64,000 nucleotides of DNA from CAVVYJ01 sp963752495 (GCA_963752495.1 CAVVYJ010000002.1:186001-250000); one strand, 5' to 3'. Positions 17,153 to 27,491 are shown, counted from the stretch's first letter. Numbers and translations: made by a program. The notes: generated by a model from the sequence alone, not told the origin.

Positions 17153-17986
17153 ATGAAAAATATACCAGTTAGTTTTGAGTTTTTCCCACCTAAAACAGCA
17201 GATGGCATTGCCAATTTGCGGGAAACGCGCGCTCAGCTTGCATCATTTAACCCTGAGTTTTTTTCAGTTACGTTTGGTGCTGGCGGTTCCACGCGCGATA
17301 GAACGATGGAAACCGTATTTGAAATTCAAGCGGAAGGTCACGAAGCGGCTCCTCATATTTCTTGCATTTCATCAAGTAAAGAAGAAATTCGCGATTTATT
17401 GACAGCTTACAAAAACAAGGGAATTAAACGCCTTGTTACGTTACGTGGTGATGTACCATCAGGTGAAGTTAGTGCTGGCGATTTTAAATATGCAGCAGAG
17501 CTGGTTGCTTACATTCGTAAAGAAACGGGTGACTGGTTTCATCTAGATGTTGCGGCATATCCAGAGTTTCATCCAGAAGCCACATCTGCGGCTAAGGACA
17601 TCGCTAATTTTAAACGTAAAGTTGAAGCTGGCGCTAACTCAGCAATCACACAGTACTTTTATAATGCAGATGCATATTTCAGGTTTTTAGATAGCACAAG
17701 TAAGGAAGGTATTAAGATACCAATTGTGCCAGGCGTGATGCCAATCTATAACTATACGCAATTAGCGCGCTTTTCAGGAATTTGTGGCGCAGAGATACCG
17801 CGTTGGCTGCGTTTGCGTTTAGAGGCGTACGAAGATGATTTGCCCTCGCTACGTGCATTTGGCGTGGATGTTGTGAGTGATTTGTGCGAGACCTTGCTTG
17901 CTTCAGGTGCACCAAGCTTGCATTTTTATACCTTGAATCAGGCGGGCATTATCTCAACTATTATTAAAAATACTTGCTCGAAATAA
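17153..17986 (+). CDS. metF: Methylenetetrahydrofolate reductase
   Basis: Reduces 5,10-methylenetetrahydrofolate to 5-methyltetrahydrofolate, the methyl donor for methionine synthesis. The 277-residue TIM-barrel protein has VSFEFFPPKTADG, SVTFGAGGSTRDRT, RLVTLRGDVPSG, and the FAD/folate region HLDVAAYPEFHPEA and AGANSAITQYFYNADAYFRF. It follows ahcY and the holin-like gene on the same strand, completing the methyl-cycle cluster. It ends 9 bases before the convergent smg gene. Confidence 0.96.
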   Translation: MKNIPVSFEFFPPKTADGIANLRETRAQLASFNPEFFSVTFGAGGSTRDRTMETVFEIQAEGHEAAPHISCISSSKEEIRDLLTAYKNKGIKRLVTLRGDVPSGEVSAGDFKYAAELVAYIRKETGDWFHLDVAAYPEFHPEATSAAKDIANFKRKVEAGANSAITQYFYNADAYFRFLDSTSKEGIKIPIVPGVMPIYNYTQLARFSGICGAEIPRWLRLRLEAYEDDLPSLRAFGVDVVSDLCETLLASGAPSLHFYTLNQAGIISTIIKNTCSK

Positions 17987-17995
17987 TAGGCAATA

Positions 17996-18454
17996 TTACT
18001 GAGTGGTTAGGCCTCTTGGGTTGAAGAAGGCATCTTCCACAAACAAATAGTCTTTTTCGCGGCCTTTATTCCATAGCGCCATCATTGATATCCAGCGCAT
18101 TTCTTCAATTTTAATTTCTGCTTGTTTAAGCGCCATGGCGCGGTCAATAATTAAATCGCGTTCAATATCATTGATGACATTGGCCTGCTGTAAAAATATA
18201 ACAAAGCCACGGCTTTCCGTGTCGATTCTCTTTAGTTCGCTATTAGTAAAAGCGCGCATAGCTGTAGTGGCATGCGAATAGCTATTTTCGGTGGTATTAA
18301 GCCTCGATTTCATTTCCTGAAACCAGTCAAAGGCACCTAGAATATCGTTTTTTTCAAAGCCTGCGGCAGAGAGTTCTTGCTCCAGTACTTTGTCATCAGG
18401 CAATGCGTGGTGCGCAAAATAATTTTCAAACATAAAGACTAAAACTTCAAACAT
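17996..18454 (-). CDS. smg: Smg family protein (DUF494)
   Basis: A 152-residue cytoplasmic protein of the Smg/DUF494 family: MFEVLVFMFENYFAHHALPD, then LSAAGFEKNDILGAFDWF and the closing part ALKQAEIKIEEMRWISMMALWN. It is conserved downstream of dprA in beta- and gammaproteobacteria, usually followed by topA; here metF takes that place on the other strand. The function is unknown, with weak association with DNA processing through its neighbours. Confidence 0.92.
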   Translation of the reverse strand: MFEVLVFMFENYFAHHALPDDKVLEQELSAAGFEKNDILGAFDWFQEMKSRLNTTENSYSHATTAMRAFTNSELKRIDTESRGFVIFLQQANVINDIERDLIIDRAMALKQAEIKIEEMRWISMMALWNKGREKDYLFVEDAFFNPRGLTTQ

Positions 18455-18485
18455 AAATCTCCTCCGAACTCTTCGGTAGTTATAG

Positions 18486-19590
18486 TTAGATTAAGCGCTG
18501 ATATTTACCGCCTTTTATGATTGTTATTTTGCCTTCCAATTCCAGCACCATAAGCATGGATGAAAGCGCTTCTGTCGTCAATCCAGACAGTGTCAGCAAA
18601 GTCTCAAAATTAACTGCATCAAACCCCATGGAAGCCAAGAGTTTATTGGGTTCTGCAGCTATATTACCTAATGGGGCCAATGACCCGTTCGGGCTATGTT
18701 CAGGCAGCACATTTTTTAGCTCTTCGATAATATCTGTTGTATTTTCTACTAGTTTCGCACCTTGCTTGATAAGCTGATGACAGCCCTTGGAAACTGGAGA
18801 GTGAATGGATCCCGGAATTGCAAATACTTCTCGCCCTTGCTCTGCTGCAAGGCGTGCGGTAATTAACGATCCACTGTCAATGTTGGCTTCTACAACCAAG
18901 CAGCCTAAACTTAAGCCGCTGATAATGCGATTTCGACGTGGAAAATTTTGTGCCTTGGACGGTGTGCCAAGAGGGAATTCAGAGATAATTAAACCACGTT
19001 CTGCGATTTTGTGCGCCAAGTCGCGATGTCTTGCGGGGTAAACAATGTCTAAACCAGTACCTACAACTGCGATAGTTGCACCATTGCTTCTAAGCGCACC
19101 GCGGTGTGAAGCGCCATCAATACCAAGCGCCATCCCGCTTACTACGCACAAGCCTTGATCGCACAGGCTTTGTGCAAAATCTTCTGCATTTTTTTCGCCT
19201 TGCGGCGTAGCACTGCGGCTGCCTACCATCGCGATTGCTGGGTGATTTAGCCATTGCAAGTTGCCAATCGCATAAGAGTATCGCCGGCGGATTGCTGATT
19301 TCTAAAAGTTGTTTTGGGTAGTTTGAATCAGCCAAAGTGACAAGGTGTGCATTATCCTTTTTTAGCCAATCCAATGTAGGTTGGATGGCTTCGACATTTA
19401 TACCTTCGGTGATTTTTTGAGTGATATCCGCATCAACTACTTCGCGCAGTTGCTTCGCATGTGCGCCAAAAATGTCTTCAGGTGAACCAAACTTGGCAAG
19501 TAGCTGGCATATGCCAGCGTTGCCTAGTCCTTGAATTTGAGTGAGAGCAACCCAGAGCGCAACATCTTGATCATGTGCGCTCTGCAGCAT
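18486..19590 (-). CDS. dprA: DNA-processing protein DprA (frameshifted)
   Basis: Binds incoming single-stranded DNA during natural transformation and loads RecA. It has an N-terminal SAM-like domain (VALTQIQGLGNAGICQLLAKFGS), a Rossmann core (AIAMVGSRSATPQGEKNAEDF, VVSGMALGIDGASHRGAL, TIAVVGTGLDIVYPARH) and a C-terminal winged-helix DML1-like domain (LTLSGLTTEALSSMLMVLELEGKI). As given, the N- and C-terminal parts are out of frame. Removing one A of the pair at 19274-19275 restores PPAILYAIGNLQWLNHP and gives exactly 368 codons. Its ATG overlaps the stop of the LysM gene (TAATG). Confidence 0.92.
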
Positions 19591-20759
19591 TAGGGAGTAT
19601 GCACCGTATCTAATGTATGAATAGCGTCAGATGAGTTCATAATTAAGCCGTAAGAAACACGGTCGAAAGTTCTGAATACCATGAGTAGTCCAACGCGCTC
19701 ATCAGGGATTTTTACTTGACCAGGCTCTAGTACCAGCTCTTTTTTGATGGGTTCTTTTTCGAAATTCACTATTTTTTTGCCATCTGGACCAGTTTGTACG
19801 TCAAAATTAACTTCTTTCAATTTTGGTTTTTCTTCAATCACTTTTGTATCGTCTGGTCTTTTGTATTCAGGGTCTTTTACAACACGGCCATAGCGACTAA
19901 TCGCCAATACATGACCCTCTTCTATCCCATCATGTTTACCTAGGTTTAAGGAAACTACCGTATTGGGACCGCCCTCTGCAACGCCGCCATAGATACGTAA
20001 AATACGGCCCTTTACATCACTATCAGGCGCATGAGGAACAAAACTACTTTTGAATTCATCAGGCGAAACAACCAAACGGTCTTTAGCGAAAATTTCTTCT
20101 TTGGCACGCACAATGTCAGCAGTTGCAGGTTCACCGTAACGTGCAATGTTTAAATCACCTAGATAAATTGCTTCGGTGCCAAGTGCTTCTTGGGTATCAG
20201 GGTCAATCAATTTTTCTCCTGGCCGATAAATATCCCAGTGCACACCTTCACCTTCTTTTACACTATTGATATACACACGTGTACCCGGACTTAGTACTAC
20301 GCGGTTATCAGGCCCACCAATAATGCGCGGTGCGCTATCGAGCTGATTGTTCTCAATCATTAGGGGTTGTGTTAAAAATGGCGTAATTACACTAGGGGAT
20401 ATTGTTTGGATTGCTTCTCTCTCAAGCTCTTCTATGCGAACGCCCGGTTCCAGTGTAACAGTCTCGCGTAGCAATCTTAACTGCGGCTCCGCTCCGCTCG
20501 TATCCAGAACTACTACATCACCGGGATAAATGCGATGCGGGTTTTTAATTTCTGTGCGGTTCATCTTCCAGACTTTTGGCCATTTCCAAGGGTCTTTTAA
20601 AAACTTGCCAGAAATACCCCATAGAGTGTCGCCTTTTACCACCACGTGGCGGTCAGGGTGATTTTTTTGTAGTTCGATATCAGCTGCAAATGCATTTGCA
20701 GTTAAGCAACCAAGCGCGAGCAGCGTTATAATATGTCTGTGTAATTTTTTGTTAAACAT
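19590..20759 (-). CDS. Exported LysM-domain protein
   Basis: A 389-residue periplasmic or envelope protein. A signal peptide (MFNKKLHRHIITLLALGCLTANAFA) is followed by a LysM peptidoglycan-binding domain (HVVVKGDTLWGISGKFLKDPWKWPKVWKMN, with GDVVVLD, about residues 37-90). A long beta-rich region with an NLGKHDGIEEGHVLAI-like motif follows. It is the standard upstream partner of dprA and smg in betaproteobacteria. It probably acts at the cell wall; no enzymatic domain is seen. It is divergent from def, with about 100 bases between, and overlaps dprA by one base. Confidence 0.9.
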   Translation of the reverse strand: MFNKKLHRHIITLLALGCLTANAFAADIELQKNHPDRHVVVKGDTLWGISGKFLKDPWKWPKVWKMNRTEIKNPHRIYPGDVVVLDTSGAEPQLRLLRETVTLEPGVRIEELEREAIQTISPSVITPFLTQPLMIENNQLDSAPRIIGGPDNRVVLSPGTRVYINSVKEGEGVHWDIYRPGEKLIDPDTQEALGTEAIYLGDLNIARYGEPATADIVRAKEEIFAKDRLVVSPDEFKSSFVPHAPDSDVKGRILRIYGGVAEGGPNTVVSLNLGKHDGIEEGHVLAISRYGRVVKDPEYKRPDDTKVIEEKPKLKEVNFDVQTGPDGKKIVNFEKEPIKKELVLEPGQVKIPDERVGLLMVFRTFDRVSYGLIMNSSDAIHTLDTVHTP

Positions 20760-20863
20760 GGGATGACCTCGGTCAAATTAGCGGAGATTATCCGCGAAGT
20801 TGCATTAAATTTATCATGTAATTCATTAAGAAATCAAGCTTTTTTGGCAAAATACCTGAGTTT

Positions 20864-21379
20864 ATGACAACCTTAACCATATTGAATTATCCAGACCCAC
20901 GTTTGCACACAGTGGCAAAACCTGTGCAAGAGGTCAATAGCGCAATCCGCAAATTAGTCGATGATATGGCGGAAACGATGTATACCGCGCCAGGCATAGG
21001 GTTGGCGGCCACACAGGTCAATCAGCACATTCAACTTATTGTGATTGATACCACAAAAGAACAAAATAATTTGCAGGTCTTCATCAACCCCAAAATTGTT
21101 GCAAAAAGCGGACAACAGGAATATGAAGAGGGCTGTTTATCGGTTCCGGGTATATATGAGACAGTGACGCGTGCGGAAAAAATCACGGTTGAAGCGCTCG
21201 ATAAGCAAGGCAAAAAATTTAAATTGGAAGCCGAAGGCTTGCTAGCAGTATGCATTCAGCATGAAATGGATCATTTATTGGGTAAAGTGTTTGTGGAGTA
21301 TTTATCGCCACTTAAGCGCAACCGCATTAAAACTAAAATGTTGAAACATAACCGCGAAATCGCACGAAATTCCTATTAG
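20864..21379 (+). CDS. def: Peptide deformylase
   Basis: Removes the formyl group from nascent polypeptides; a metal enzyme. All three motifs are present: GIGLAATQV (motif 1), EGCLSVPG with the metal-binding Cys (motif 2), and QHEMDHLLGKVF with the two His ligands and catalytic Glu (motif 3). The 171 residues are normal. It is followed after one base by fmt, which adds the formyl group to initiator tRNA; this def-fmt pairing is conserved. It probably starts the operon that runs on through htpX and rsmB. Confidence 0.97.
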   Translation: MTTLTILNYPDPRLHTVAKPVQEVNSAIRKLVDDMAETMYTAPGIGLAATQVNQHIQLIVIDTTKEQNNLQVFINPKIVAKSGQQEYEEGCLSVPGIYETVTRAEKITVEALDKQGKKFKLEAEGLLAVCIQHEMDHLLGKVFVEYLSPLKRNRIKTKMLKHNREIARNSY

Positions 21380-21380
21380 T

Positions 21381-22313
21381 ATGAAAATACTATTTGCCGG
21401 AACGCCAGAGTTTGCAGTACCTGCTTTGCAAGCATTGCTGGATGCGGGGTTTGATATAGCGATGGTTTTAACTCAACCAGACCGCCCCGCAGGCCGTGGC
21501 ATGCAGCTCAAAGCCAGCCCAGTTAAGCAGCTTGCTTTGCAGCATCATCTCAATGTATTTCAGCCCGAATCGCTCAAGTCGCCAGAAGTGCAGGAACAGA
21601 TTGCGGAAGTGCAAGCTGATGTGATGATTGTTGCGGCTTATGGCCTGATTATTCCAACTGTGGTGCTGAACATGTTTTCAAAAGGTTGTTATAACATTCA
21701 TGCCTCGCTATTGCCGCGCTGGCGAGGCGCAGCGCCGATTCATCGCTCAATTTTAGCGGGCGACGCTGAAACTGGCGTGACGATTATGGAGGTAGTGCCG
21801 GCGTTAGATGCGGGTGCAATGGTTAGCAAAGGCGTGGTGAAAATTACGAAAACTGATACTACGCAAACTTTGCACGATGCCTTGAGTAAAATGGGTGCAG
21901 AACTCATGGTAAATGCGATGAATGATTTAGCCAAGAATGGCGCCTTGCCCTCAACACCGCAAGATGAAAGTTTAGTCACTTATGCACATAAATTAGAGAA
22001 ATCCGAATCCGCAATTGATTGGACTAAAAGCGCAGTCGAAATCTCGCGGCAAATTCGTGCATTCAATCCTTTCCCAGTCGCCACTGCACAGTTCCGCGGG
22101 GAGACTTGTCGCATTTGGTTTGCAACGGCTTTGAATGAAAAAAACAGAATAGCAAAATGTGGTGAAATTATCGCTCTGGGAACCAATATCCATGCGGCCT
22201 CTGGCGATGGCGCCTTGGAAATTCACGAACTGCAAATGCCAGGTGGAAAACGCCAAACAGCACAACAATTCATCCAAGGCCAGCATGTCAAAGTGGGCGA
22301 AGTATTTGGTTGA
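21381..22313 (+). CDS. fmt: Methionyl-tRNA formyltransferase
   Basis: Formylates initiator Met-tRNA using 10-formyltetrahydrofolate. The N-terminal Rossmann domain has ILFAGTPEFAVPALQALLD, the active-site loop is NIHASLLPRWRGAAPIHRSI with the catalytic His, and Asp lies in DAETGVTIMEVVPALDAG. The C-terminal tRNA-binding domain includes IRAFNPFPVATAQF and a final ALEIHELQMPGGK. It is 310 residues long. It follows def by a single base. Confidence 0.97.
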   Translation: MKILFAGTPEFAVPALQALLDAGFDIAMVLTQPDRPAGRGMQLKASPVKQLALQHHLNVFQPESLKSPEVQEQIAEVQADVMIVAAYGLIIPTVVLNMFSKGCYNIHASLLPRWRGAAPIHRSILAGDAETGVTIMEVVPALDAGAMVSKGVVKITKTDTTQTLHDALSKMGAELMVNAMNDLAKNGALPSTPQDESLVTYAHKLEKSESAIDWTKSAVEISRQIRAFNPFPVATAQFRGETCRIWFATALNEKNRIAKCGEIIALGTNIHAASGDGALEIHELQMPGGKRQTAQQFIQGQHVKVGEVFG

Positions 22314-22395
22314 GCTATAAATAGTTAGGTGCTTGAATTTGGTTGATTTGCTAGCATATTCATACTAACGTTATTTTTTCGATTAGGAGATTTAT

Positions 22396-23268
22396 ATGTT
22401 CGGAAATTGGATAAAAACCTTCATGCTCATGGCGGCGATTACTGCGCTATTCGGTGTGGTTGGCGGTGCGCTTGGCGGGGGGAATGGCATGTTGCTGGCG
22501 CTTGCGTTTGCAGGTGCGATGAACGTTTACGCATATTGGTTTTCTGACAAAGCCGTACTCAAAATGTATGGTGCGCAAGAAATCACGCCGGAGAATAATT
22601 TTGGCAATGGCCAATTTAGCGGTTATTACAACATGGTGAAAGAGCTCTCGCAAAATGCCGAGCTGCCCATGCCAAAAGTATATGTGATGGAAAACCCGCA
22701 ACCCAACGCCTTTGCCACAGGCCGCAACCCGGAGCACGCCGCGGTGGCAGCTACCACAGGAATTATGCAAGCCTTGAGTGCGCGCGAGTTGCGTGGCGTG
22801 ATGGCGCATGAGCTTGCCCATGTTAAACATCGCGATACGCTGATTTCTACCATTTCAGCGACAATGGCAGGTGCAATTTCCTCTATCGCACAGTTTGGTA
22901 TGTTCTTTGGTGGTGGTCGTGGTAACGATGGCGAACGCGGCAGCCCGATTGTGGGTTTACTCATGATGTTTCTAGCGCCGCTCGCGGCATCGCTCATCCA
23001 AATGGCGATTTCGCGTAGCCGTGAGTTTGAGGCAGATAGAATGGGCGCAATCATTAGCAAAGACCCAAAATCATTAGCCGATGCGCTTACTAAAATTCAC
23101 AATTATGCACATCAGATTCCGAATCAAACTGCCGAGATGCATCCGGAAACAGGGCAGATGATGATTATTAATCCGCTTTCAGGTATCTCGTTTGACAGTT
23201 TGTTTAGTACGCACCCAAAGACGGAAGAGCGGGTGGCGAGGTTGATGGCAATGGCGAGCAGTAAGTAA
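22396..23268 (+). CDS. htpX: Membrane protease HtpX
   Basis: Zinc metalloprotease of the M48 family in the inner membrane that clears misfolded membrane proteins. Two N-terminal membrane helices (TFMLMAAITALFGVVGGAL, MLLALAFAGAMNVYAYWF) precede HELAHVKHRD (the HExxH zinc motif, near residue 138). Two more hydrophobic segments and the third-ligand motif SREFEADRMGA follow. It is 290 residues, the usual length, with a strong AGGAG ribosome-binding site. It lies between fmt and rsmB on the same strand. Confidence 0.96.
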   Translation: MFGNWIKTFMLMAAITALFGVVGGALGGGNGMLLALAFAGAMNVYAYWFSDKAVLKMYGAQEITPENNFGNGQFSGYYNMVKELSQNAELPMPKVYVMENPQPNAFATGRNPEHAAVAATTGIMQALSARELRGVMAHELAHVKHRDTLISTISATMAGAISSIAQFGMFFGGGRGNDGERGSPIVGLLMMFLAPLAASLIQMAISRSREFEADRMGAIISKDPKSLADALTKIHNYAHQIPNQTAEMHPETGQMMIINPLSGISFDSLFSTHPKTEERVARLMAMASSK

Positions 23269-23322
23269 TCAATTGCGAAACTCGATTTTCAAACCTCAAA
23301 CAATCCTCATCACCTTGCATCT

Positions 23323-23374
23323 GCCGCTCAAGCCGAAGGCGCGGCACAGGGGATTTAAAAGCGAGCGTAGCGGC
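23323..23374. repeat. Small imperfect inverted repeat between htpX and rsmB
   Basis: GCCGCT (23323-23328) and AGCGGC (23369-23374) can pair, with further GC-rich partial pairing between (GCCGAAGGC, GCGCGGC). It stands out as GC-rich against the surrounding AT-rich intergenic sequence. It could be a REP-like element, an mRNA hairpin or chance. Confidence 0.3.
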
Positions 23375-23436
23375 TGCTTATCAAGTAAAATCTACGCAAT
23401 CTAAAAAACCTTCTCATTTCAAATTAAAGAGCTTCT

Positions 23437-24732
23437 TTGTATATTTCCCAACAAATCGCCGCAATCGCCATATCTAATGTATTAGCCGGTCGCAATCTCA
23501 CACTGGCTTTGCCCAATGCGTTAAGCAGTTACCCAAAAGCAACGCCGCAACAGCGCGGTGCCGCAGCCGATTTAAGTTACGGCACATTGCGCTTTTATGG
23601 TGAAGTGAATGCCTATTTAACGCAGTTGCTTGAAAAACCTTTGAGTAATGAGCACATTACCGCGCTTTTGCTAGTAGCAATTTATCAATTAGCTGCACGA
23701 TAAAGCTGATGATTTTACCGTGGTGAATCAGGCGGTTAAAGCTGCGGGTGATGCTAAGCCTCGCTGGGCAAAGGGTTTGGTAAATGGCGTGTTGCGTAAT
23801 TTTTTAAGGCAAAAAGATGCGCTTGCAGAAAAAATTAAATCGAATGAAGTCGCGCTATATTCTTACCCGCAATGGTGGATAGATAAGCTCAAAAGCCAAT
23901 ATCCAAGCGCTTGGCAGAGCATATTGCAAACAGGTAATTCGCATCCGCCCTTAACGCTGCGGGTCAATACAAATAAAATCAGCGTTGCAGATTACTTAAC
24001 GCTGCTGGCCAAAGAAGGAATTGAAGCAACGCATGCAGGTGGCCAAGCTGTGATTTTGGATAAGCCTATATCAGTTGAAAAAATTCCCCAATTTGCAGAA
24101 GGCGTTGTGAGTGTACAAGATTATGGCGCGCAGCTATCAGCGCATTTGCTAAATGCGCCAGAAGGCGCTCGGGTGCTGGATGCGTGCGCAGCGCCAGGCG
24201 GCAAAACAGGGCATATTCTAGAACTTGCAAAAGTAAATCTCACCGCCGTTGATAGCGATGCAGGGCGCCTAAAGCGCGTTGCAGATAACTTAACAAGATT
24301 GAATTTAAGCGCCGATTTGAAAGTAGGCGATGCGGCTAAACCCGAAACTTGGTGGGATGGGAAACCGCCTACGATTATATTTTAGCCGATGTGCCATGCA
24401 CCGCTTCTGGCATCGTGCGCAGGCATGTAGACATCAAATGGTTGCGTCGTGAGGCGGATATTGCAACATTTTCGCAACAACAATCGGCAATTTTGCAACA
24501 ATTGTGGCGTTTATTGTCAAAAGGCGGTAAATTACTCTATGTGACTTGTTCGATTTTTAATGAGGAAAATCAACAACAAATTGATAATTTTTTACAAAAA
24601 AATGCAGATGCAACTCAACAAACACTTTTGCTGACTAATGATATCGCTAAAAACATCAACATAGAAAATGGTCAGCTCATTCCAACAACTCATCACGATG
24701 GCTTCTTTTATGCACTTTTGCAAAAAGATTAG
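23437..24732 (+). CDS. rsmB: 16S rRNA m5C967 methyltransferase RsmB (two frameshifts)
   Basis: Methylates cytosine 967 of 16S rRNA using SAM. An N-terminal NusB-like domain (AAADLSYGTLRFYGEVNAYL) is followed by the NOL1/NOP2/Sun domain: VLDACAAPGGKTGHILEL (SAM binding), ADVPCTASGIVRRHVDIKW and LLYVTCSIFNEEN with the two catalytic Cys. The given sequence breaks twice: one extra base near 23692 (before LHDKADDFTVVNQAV) and one missing T near 24370 (restoring PPYDYILADVPCT). They cancel, leaving exactly 432 codons. The start is TTG 23437, after AAAGAGC. The end overlaps the DUF4390 gene by 23 bases. Confidence 0.92.
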
Positions 24733-25273
24733 TATATTTTTTGCGCTTATGTTTGCATGCGCTTTTGTGCAGGCAGCCAATAGCAGCATCGTGATTAAAA
24801 ATGCAGAACTGCAAGCAGCGGATGATACCTTTAAATTGAGCGCAGATGTTGATATTACCTTTAATGAGGCGATAGAAGAGGCCATTAACAAAGGTGTGCC
24901 ACTGGATTTTTTAGTGGAGTTTCAGGTGGTCAGCCCGCGTAAATATTGGTTTGACGATGAAATCGTCACTTTGTCTACCAGCTATACATTAAGCTACCAT
25001 GCGCTCAGCCGGCAATATTTAGTGAGTCATAATGGTCGCCAAACCTCGTATGAAACTCTGAGCGAGGCCAAGTTAGAGCTCATGGAAATAGACGATTGGA
25101 AAGTGTTACAAAAATCACAAATCGAAAAAGGGGAAGCCTACAAAGCTGCCTTACTGATGCGCCTAGATCAAAGCAAGCTTCCGCAGGCTTTGCAGGTAGA
25201 GGCGATAGGCTCGGAAAATTGGAATTTAGTCTCGCAAAAATACGAGTGGGCACTAAGAGAACTGAATAAATAA
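24710..25273 (+). CDS. DUF4390 exported protein
   Basis: A 187-residue protein with a signal peptide (MHFCKKISIFFALMFACAFVQA, cut before ANSS) and a beta-rich DUF4390 domain (NAELQAADDTFKLSADVDITF, then PRKYWFDDEIVTLSTSYTLSY). The family is found between rsmB and ntrY in betaproteobacteria, suggesting an envelope role linked to the NtrYX sensor, but the function is unknown. I chose ATG 24710 because it gives a clean signal peptide; the longer in-frame start 42 bases upstream lies inside rsmB and adds a polar extension. Confidence 0.87.
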   Translation: MHFCKKISIFFALMFACAFVQAANSSIVIKNAELQAADDTFKLSADVDITFNEAIEEAINKGVPLDFLVEFQVVSPRKYWFDDEIVTLSTSYTLSYHALSRQYLVSHNGRQTSYETLSEAKLELMEIDDWKVLQKSQIEKGEAYKAALLMRLDQSKLPQALQVEAIGSENWNLVSQKYEWALRELNK

Positions 25274-25275
25274 AC

Positions 25276-27489
25276 ATGAGATATATCGTATTTGTAAGCG
25301 CGGCGTTGGGAGTAGTGTTGCTCTACTTGCTATCGCTTGCGAGTGCAAATACAGCAATTTCGGGCGATTACTACAAAATTCTCTTGTACCTCAACATTGG
25401 CCTCGCCATTGTTCTCACGGTGCTCATTGGCATTCAGCTCTGGAACCTTTACAAAAAAACTAAAAGTCACGTTGTTGGCAGCAGGCTAAATATGCGGCTT
25501 GTGAGTGCGTTTGCACTGATGGCGATTATCCCTGGTTTGATAGTGTATTTGGTATCTGTCAATTTCCTCTCTCGTTCTATCGAATCTTGGTTTAACGTCA
25601 AGGTGGAATCAGCACTTGATGGCGGTTTGAGTTTGGGGCAACGCGCGCTGGATATTATGTTGCAAGATATGGAAGTGAAGGCCGAAAATATGGCGACTAG
25701 CCTAGCATTACAGCCATCACGCACGCAGTATAGTTTGCTTAATGATTTGCGGGAAAAGTCGGGCATTCAAGATGCTGCACTGCTTACGCTGCAAGGCCGT
25801 ATCTTGGCAGTTTCAAGTGGTGACCCAACTAGCTTTTTACCCGAGTTGCCGAGTGTTCCACAATTACGGCAAGCAAAAAATCAGATTTACGGAAAAATAG
25901 AACCGATACCCAATAAAGGTCTTTACCTGAGAATTCTGGCGCCAGTGAGTGTGCAAGATTTGGCAGGTGAAACACTAATTTTGCAACTTCTTCAGCCGGT
26001 TCCAAAAACTTTATCTAATACCGCTGAAGCAGTGCAAGACGTATACCGTGACTATCAAGAACTTTCTTATAGCCGCAACTCACTTAAAGATGTGTTTAAG
26101 CTTACACTGACGCTTGTGCTAATGCTGGCAATGCTTTCCGCGCTGGCAATCGCGTTTGTGCTAAGCCGGCGCTTATCGCAACCACTCACTGTGCTGGCAG
26201 AAGGTACGCGCGCCATTGCTGCGGGAGATTACAGCACCATGTTGCCGGAACACGGCAAAGATGAGCTGGGTGTGCTTGTGAAGTCGTTTAACAGCATGAC
26301 CCGCCAGCTGGATGATGCTACCAAAGCCACGGAGCGTAACCGAGCGAGATTAGAAGCTGCGCGTGGCTATTTGGAGACTATTCTGGCGCACTTGTCTTCG
26401 GGCGTGTTGGCGATTAATCGCAATGGTGAATTACGTACACATAATTTAGCTGCAAGCGATATTCTGGGTTTGAATCTTGCACCTTTTGAGAATCAAAAAA
26501 TTATTAAAATTGCCAACGATCATGTTTTTTTGGCGCATTTTATAGAGCTGGTGCAAACGCACTTTGAGCTTACTCAAAATAAAGAGCAGGCCGAAGTCGA
26601 ATTTAGCCAGCAAGTCGAGATTACTCGCGCCGAGGGCAAGCAATTATTATTGGTGCGCGCAACGCGCCTGCCAAAGGCGGCAGACAGTGGTTTTGTGGTT
26701 GTGTTTGACGATGTGACCACTATGGCAAGAGCCCAACGCGATGCGGCATGGGGTGAAGTAGCACGCAGGCTAGCGCATGAGATTAAAAACCCGTTAACGC
26801 CGATTCAGCTTTCGGCTGAGCGCCTACAGCACAAATTGGCTACAAAGTTGAGTGAAGATGATGCGGCCATACTAAAGCGCGCGACTGATACAATCGTGAA
26901 TCAAGTCAGCGCAATGAAATCGATGGTGAATGAGTTCAGCGAATACGCGCGCGCACCTTCTGCCAGCTTAGTTAAAATTAACCTCAATAAGCTTATTAAA
27001 GACGTATCGGGTCTGTATGATAGTGCTCAGGCAAAAATCATTTTTGATTTGACCCCAAACTTGCCGGATATTTTGGGCGATGGCACGATGCTACGCCAAG
27101 TGCTGCATAACTTGATGCAAAATGCACAAGATGCATTAAAAGAGTGTGCAGAGCCACAGGTGATCGTGAAAACAATGTTTGATAACAGCACCGTTAAACT
27201 GACCGTGAGCGATAATGGACAAGGCTTCCCAGCCGCGTTGCTAACAACTGCATTTGAGCCCTACGTAACCACAAAAGTGCATGGCACAGGCCTGGGATTG
27301 GCCATTGTTAAAAAAATGGTTGAAGAACATTTTGGACAAATTAAAATAGAAAACAACCCAACTGGCGGCGCCTGTATTACTATTGTGCTGCCGCTTGAAA
27401 GAAGGCAGGAAAAGGAAACTTTAATTCAAGATAATAAGGTTAAAGTAACGCGTGTGGTGAAAAATAACAAAGGGAAGAAGGCAGCATAA
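25276..27489 (+). CDS. ntrY: NtrY-like membrane sensor histidine kinase
   Basis: A 737-residue sensor kinase. Near the N-terminus are two membrane segments (IVFVSAALGVVLLYLLSLA, ILLYLNIGLAIVLTVLIGI) and a third (LVSAFALMAIIPGLIVYLVS) before a periplasmic sensing region of about 180 residues; a fourth helix (FKLTLTLVLMLAMLSALAIA) precedes HAMP (RLSQPLTVLAEGTRAIAAGD). A PAS-type domain follows, then the H box (LAHEIKNPLTPIQLSAERL), N box (LHNLMQNAQDAL) and G boxes (VSDNGQGFP, GTGLGLAIVKKM). It pairs with the regulator 2 bases downstream. The family senses nitrogen or redox state; the signal here is unknown. Confidence 0.92.
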   Translation: MRYIVFVSAALGVVLLYLLSLASANTAISGDYYKILLYLNIGLAIVLTVLIGIQLWNLYKKTKSHVVGSRLNMRLVSAFALMAIIPGLIVYLVSVNFLSRSIESWFNVKVESALDGGLSLGQRALDIMLQDMEVKAENMATSLALQPSRTQYSLLNDLREKSGIQDAALLTLQGRILAVSSGDPTSFLPELPSVPQLRQAKNQIYGKIEPIPNKGLYLRILAPVSVQDLAGETLILQLLQPVPKTLSNTAEAVQDVYRDYQELSYSRNSLKDVFKLTLTLVLMLAMLSALAIAFVLSRRLSQPLTVLAEGTRAIAAGDYSTMLPEHGKDELGVLVKSFNSMTRQLDDATKATERNRARLEAARGYLETILAHLSSGVLAINRNGELRTHNLAASDILGLNLAPFENQKIIKIANDHVFLAHFIELVQTHFELTQNKEQAEVEFSQQVEITRAEGKQLLLVRATRLPKAADSGFVVVFDDVTTMARAQRDAAWGEVARRLAHEIKNPLTPIQLSAERLQHKLATKLSEDDAAILKRATDTIVNQVSAMKSMVNEFSEYARAPSASLVKINLNKLIKDVSGLYDSAQAKIIFDLTPNLPDILGDGTMLRQVLHNLMQNAQDALKECAEPQVIVKTMFDNSTVKLTVSDNGQGFPAALLTTAFEPYVTTKVHGTGLGLAIVKKMVEEHFGQIKIENNPTGGACITIVLPLERRQEKETLIQDNKVKVTRVVKNNKGKKAA

Positions 27490-27491
27490 AG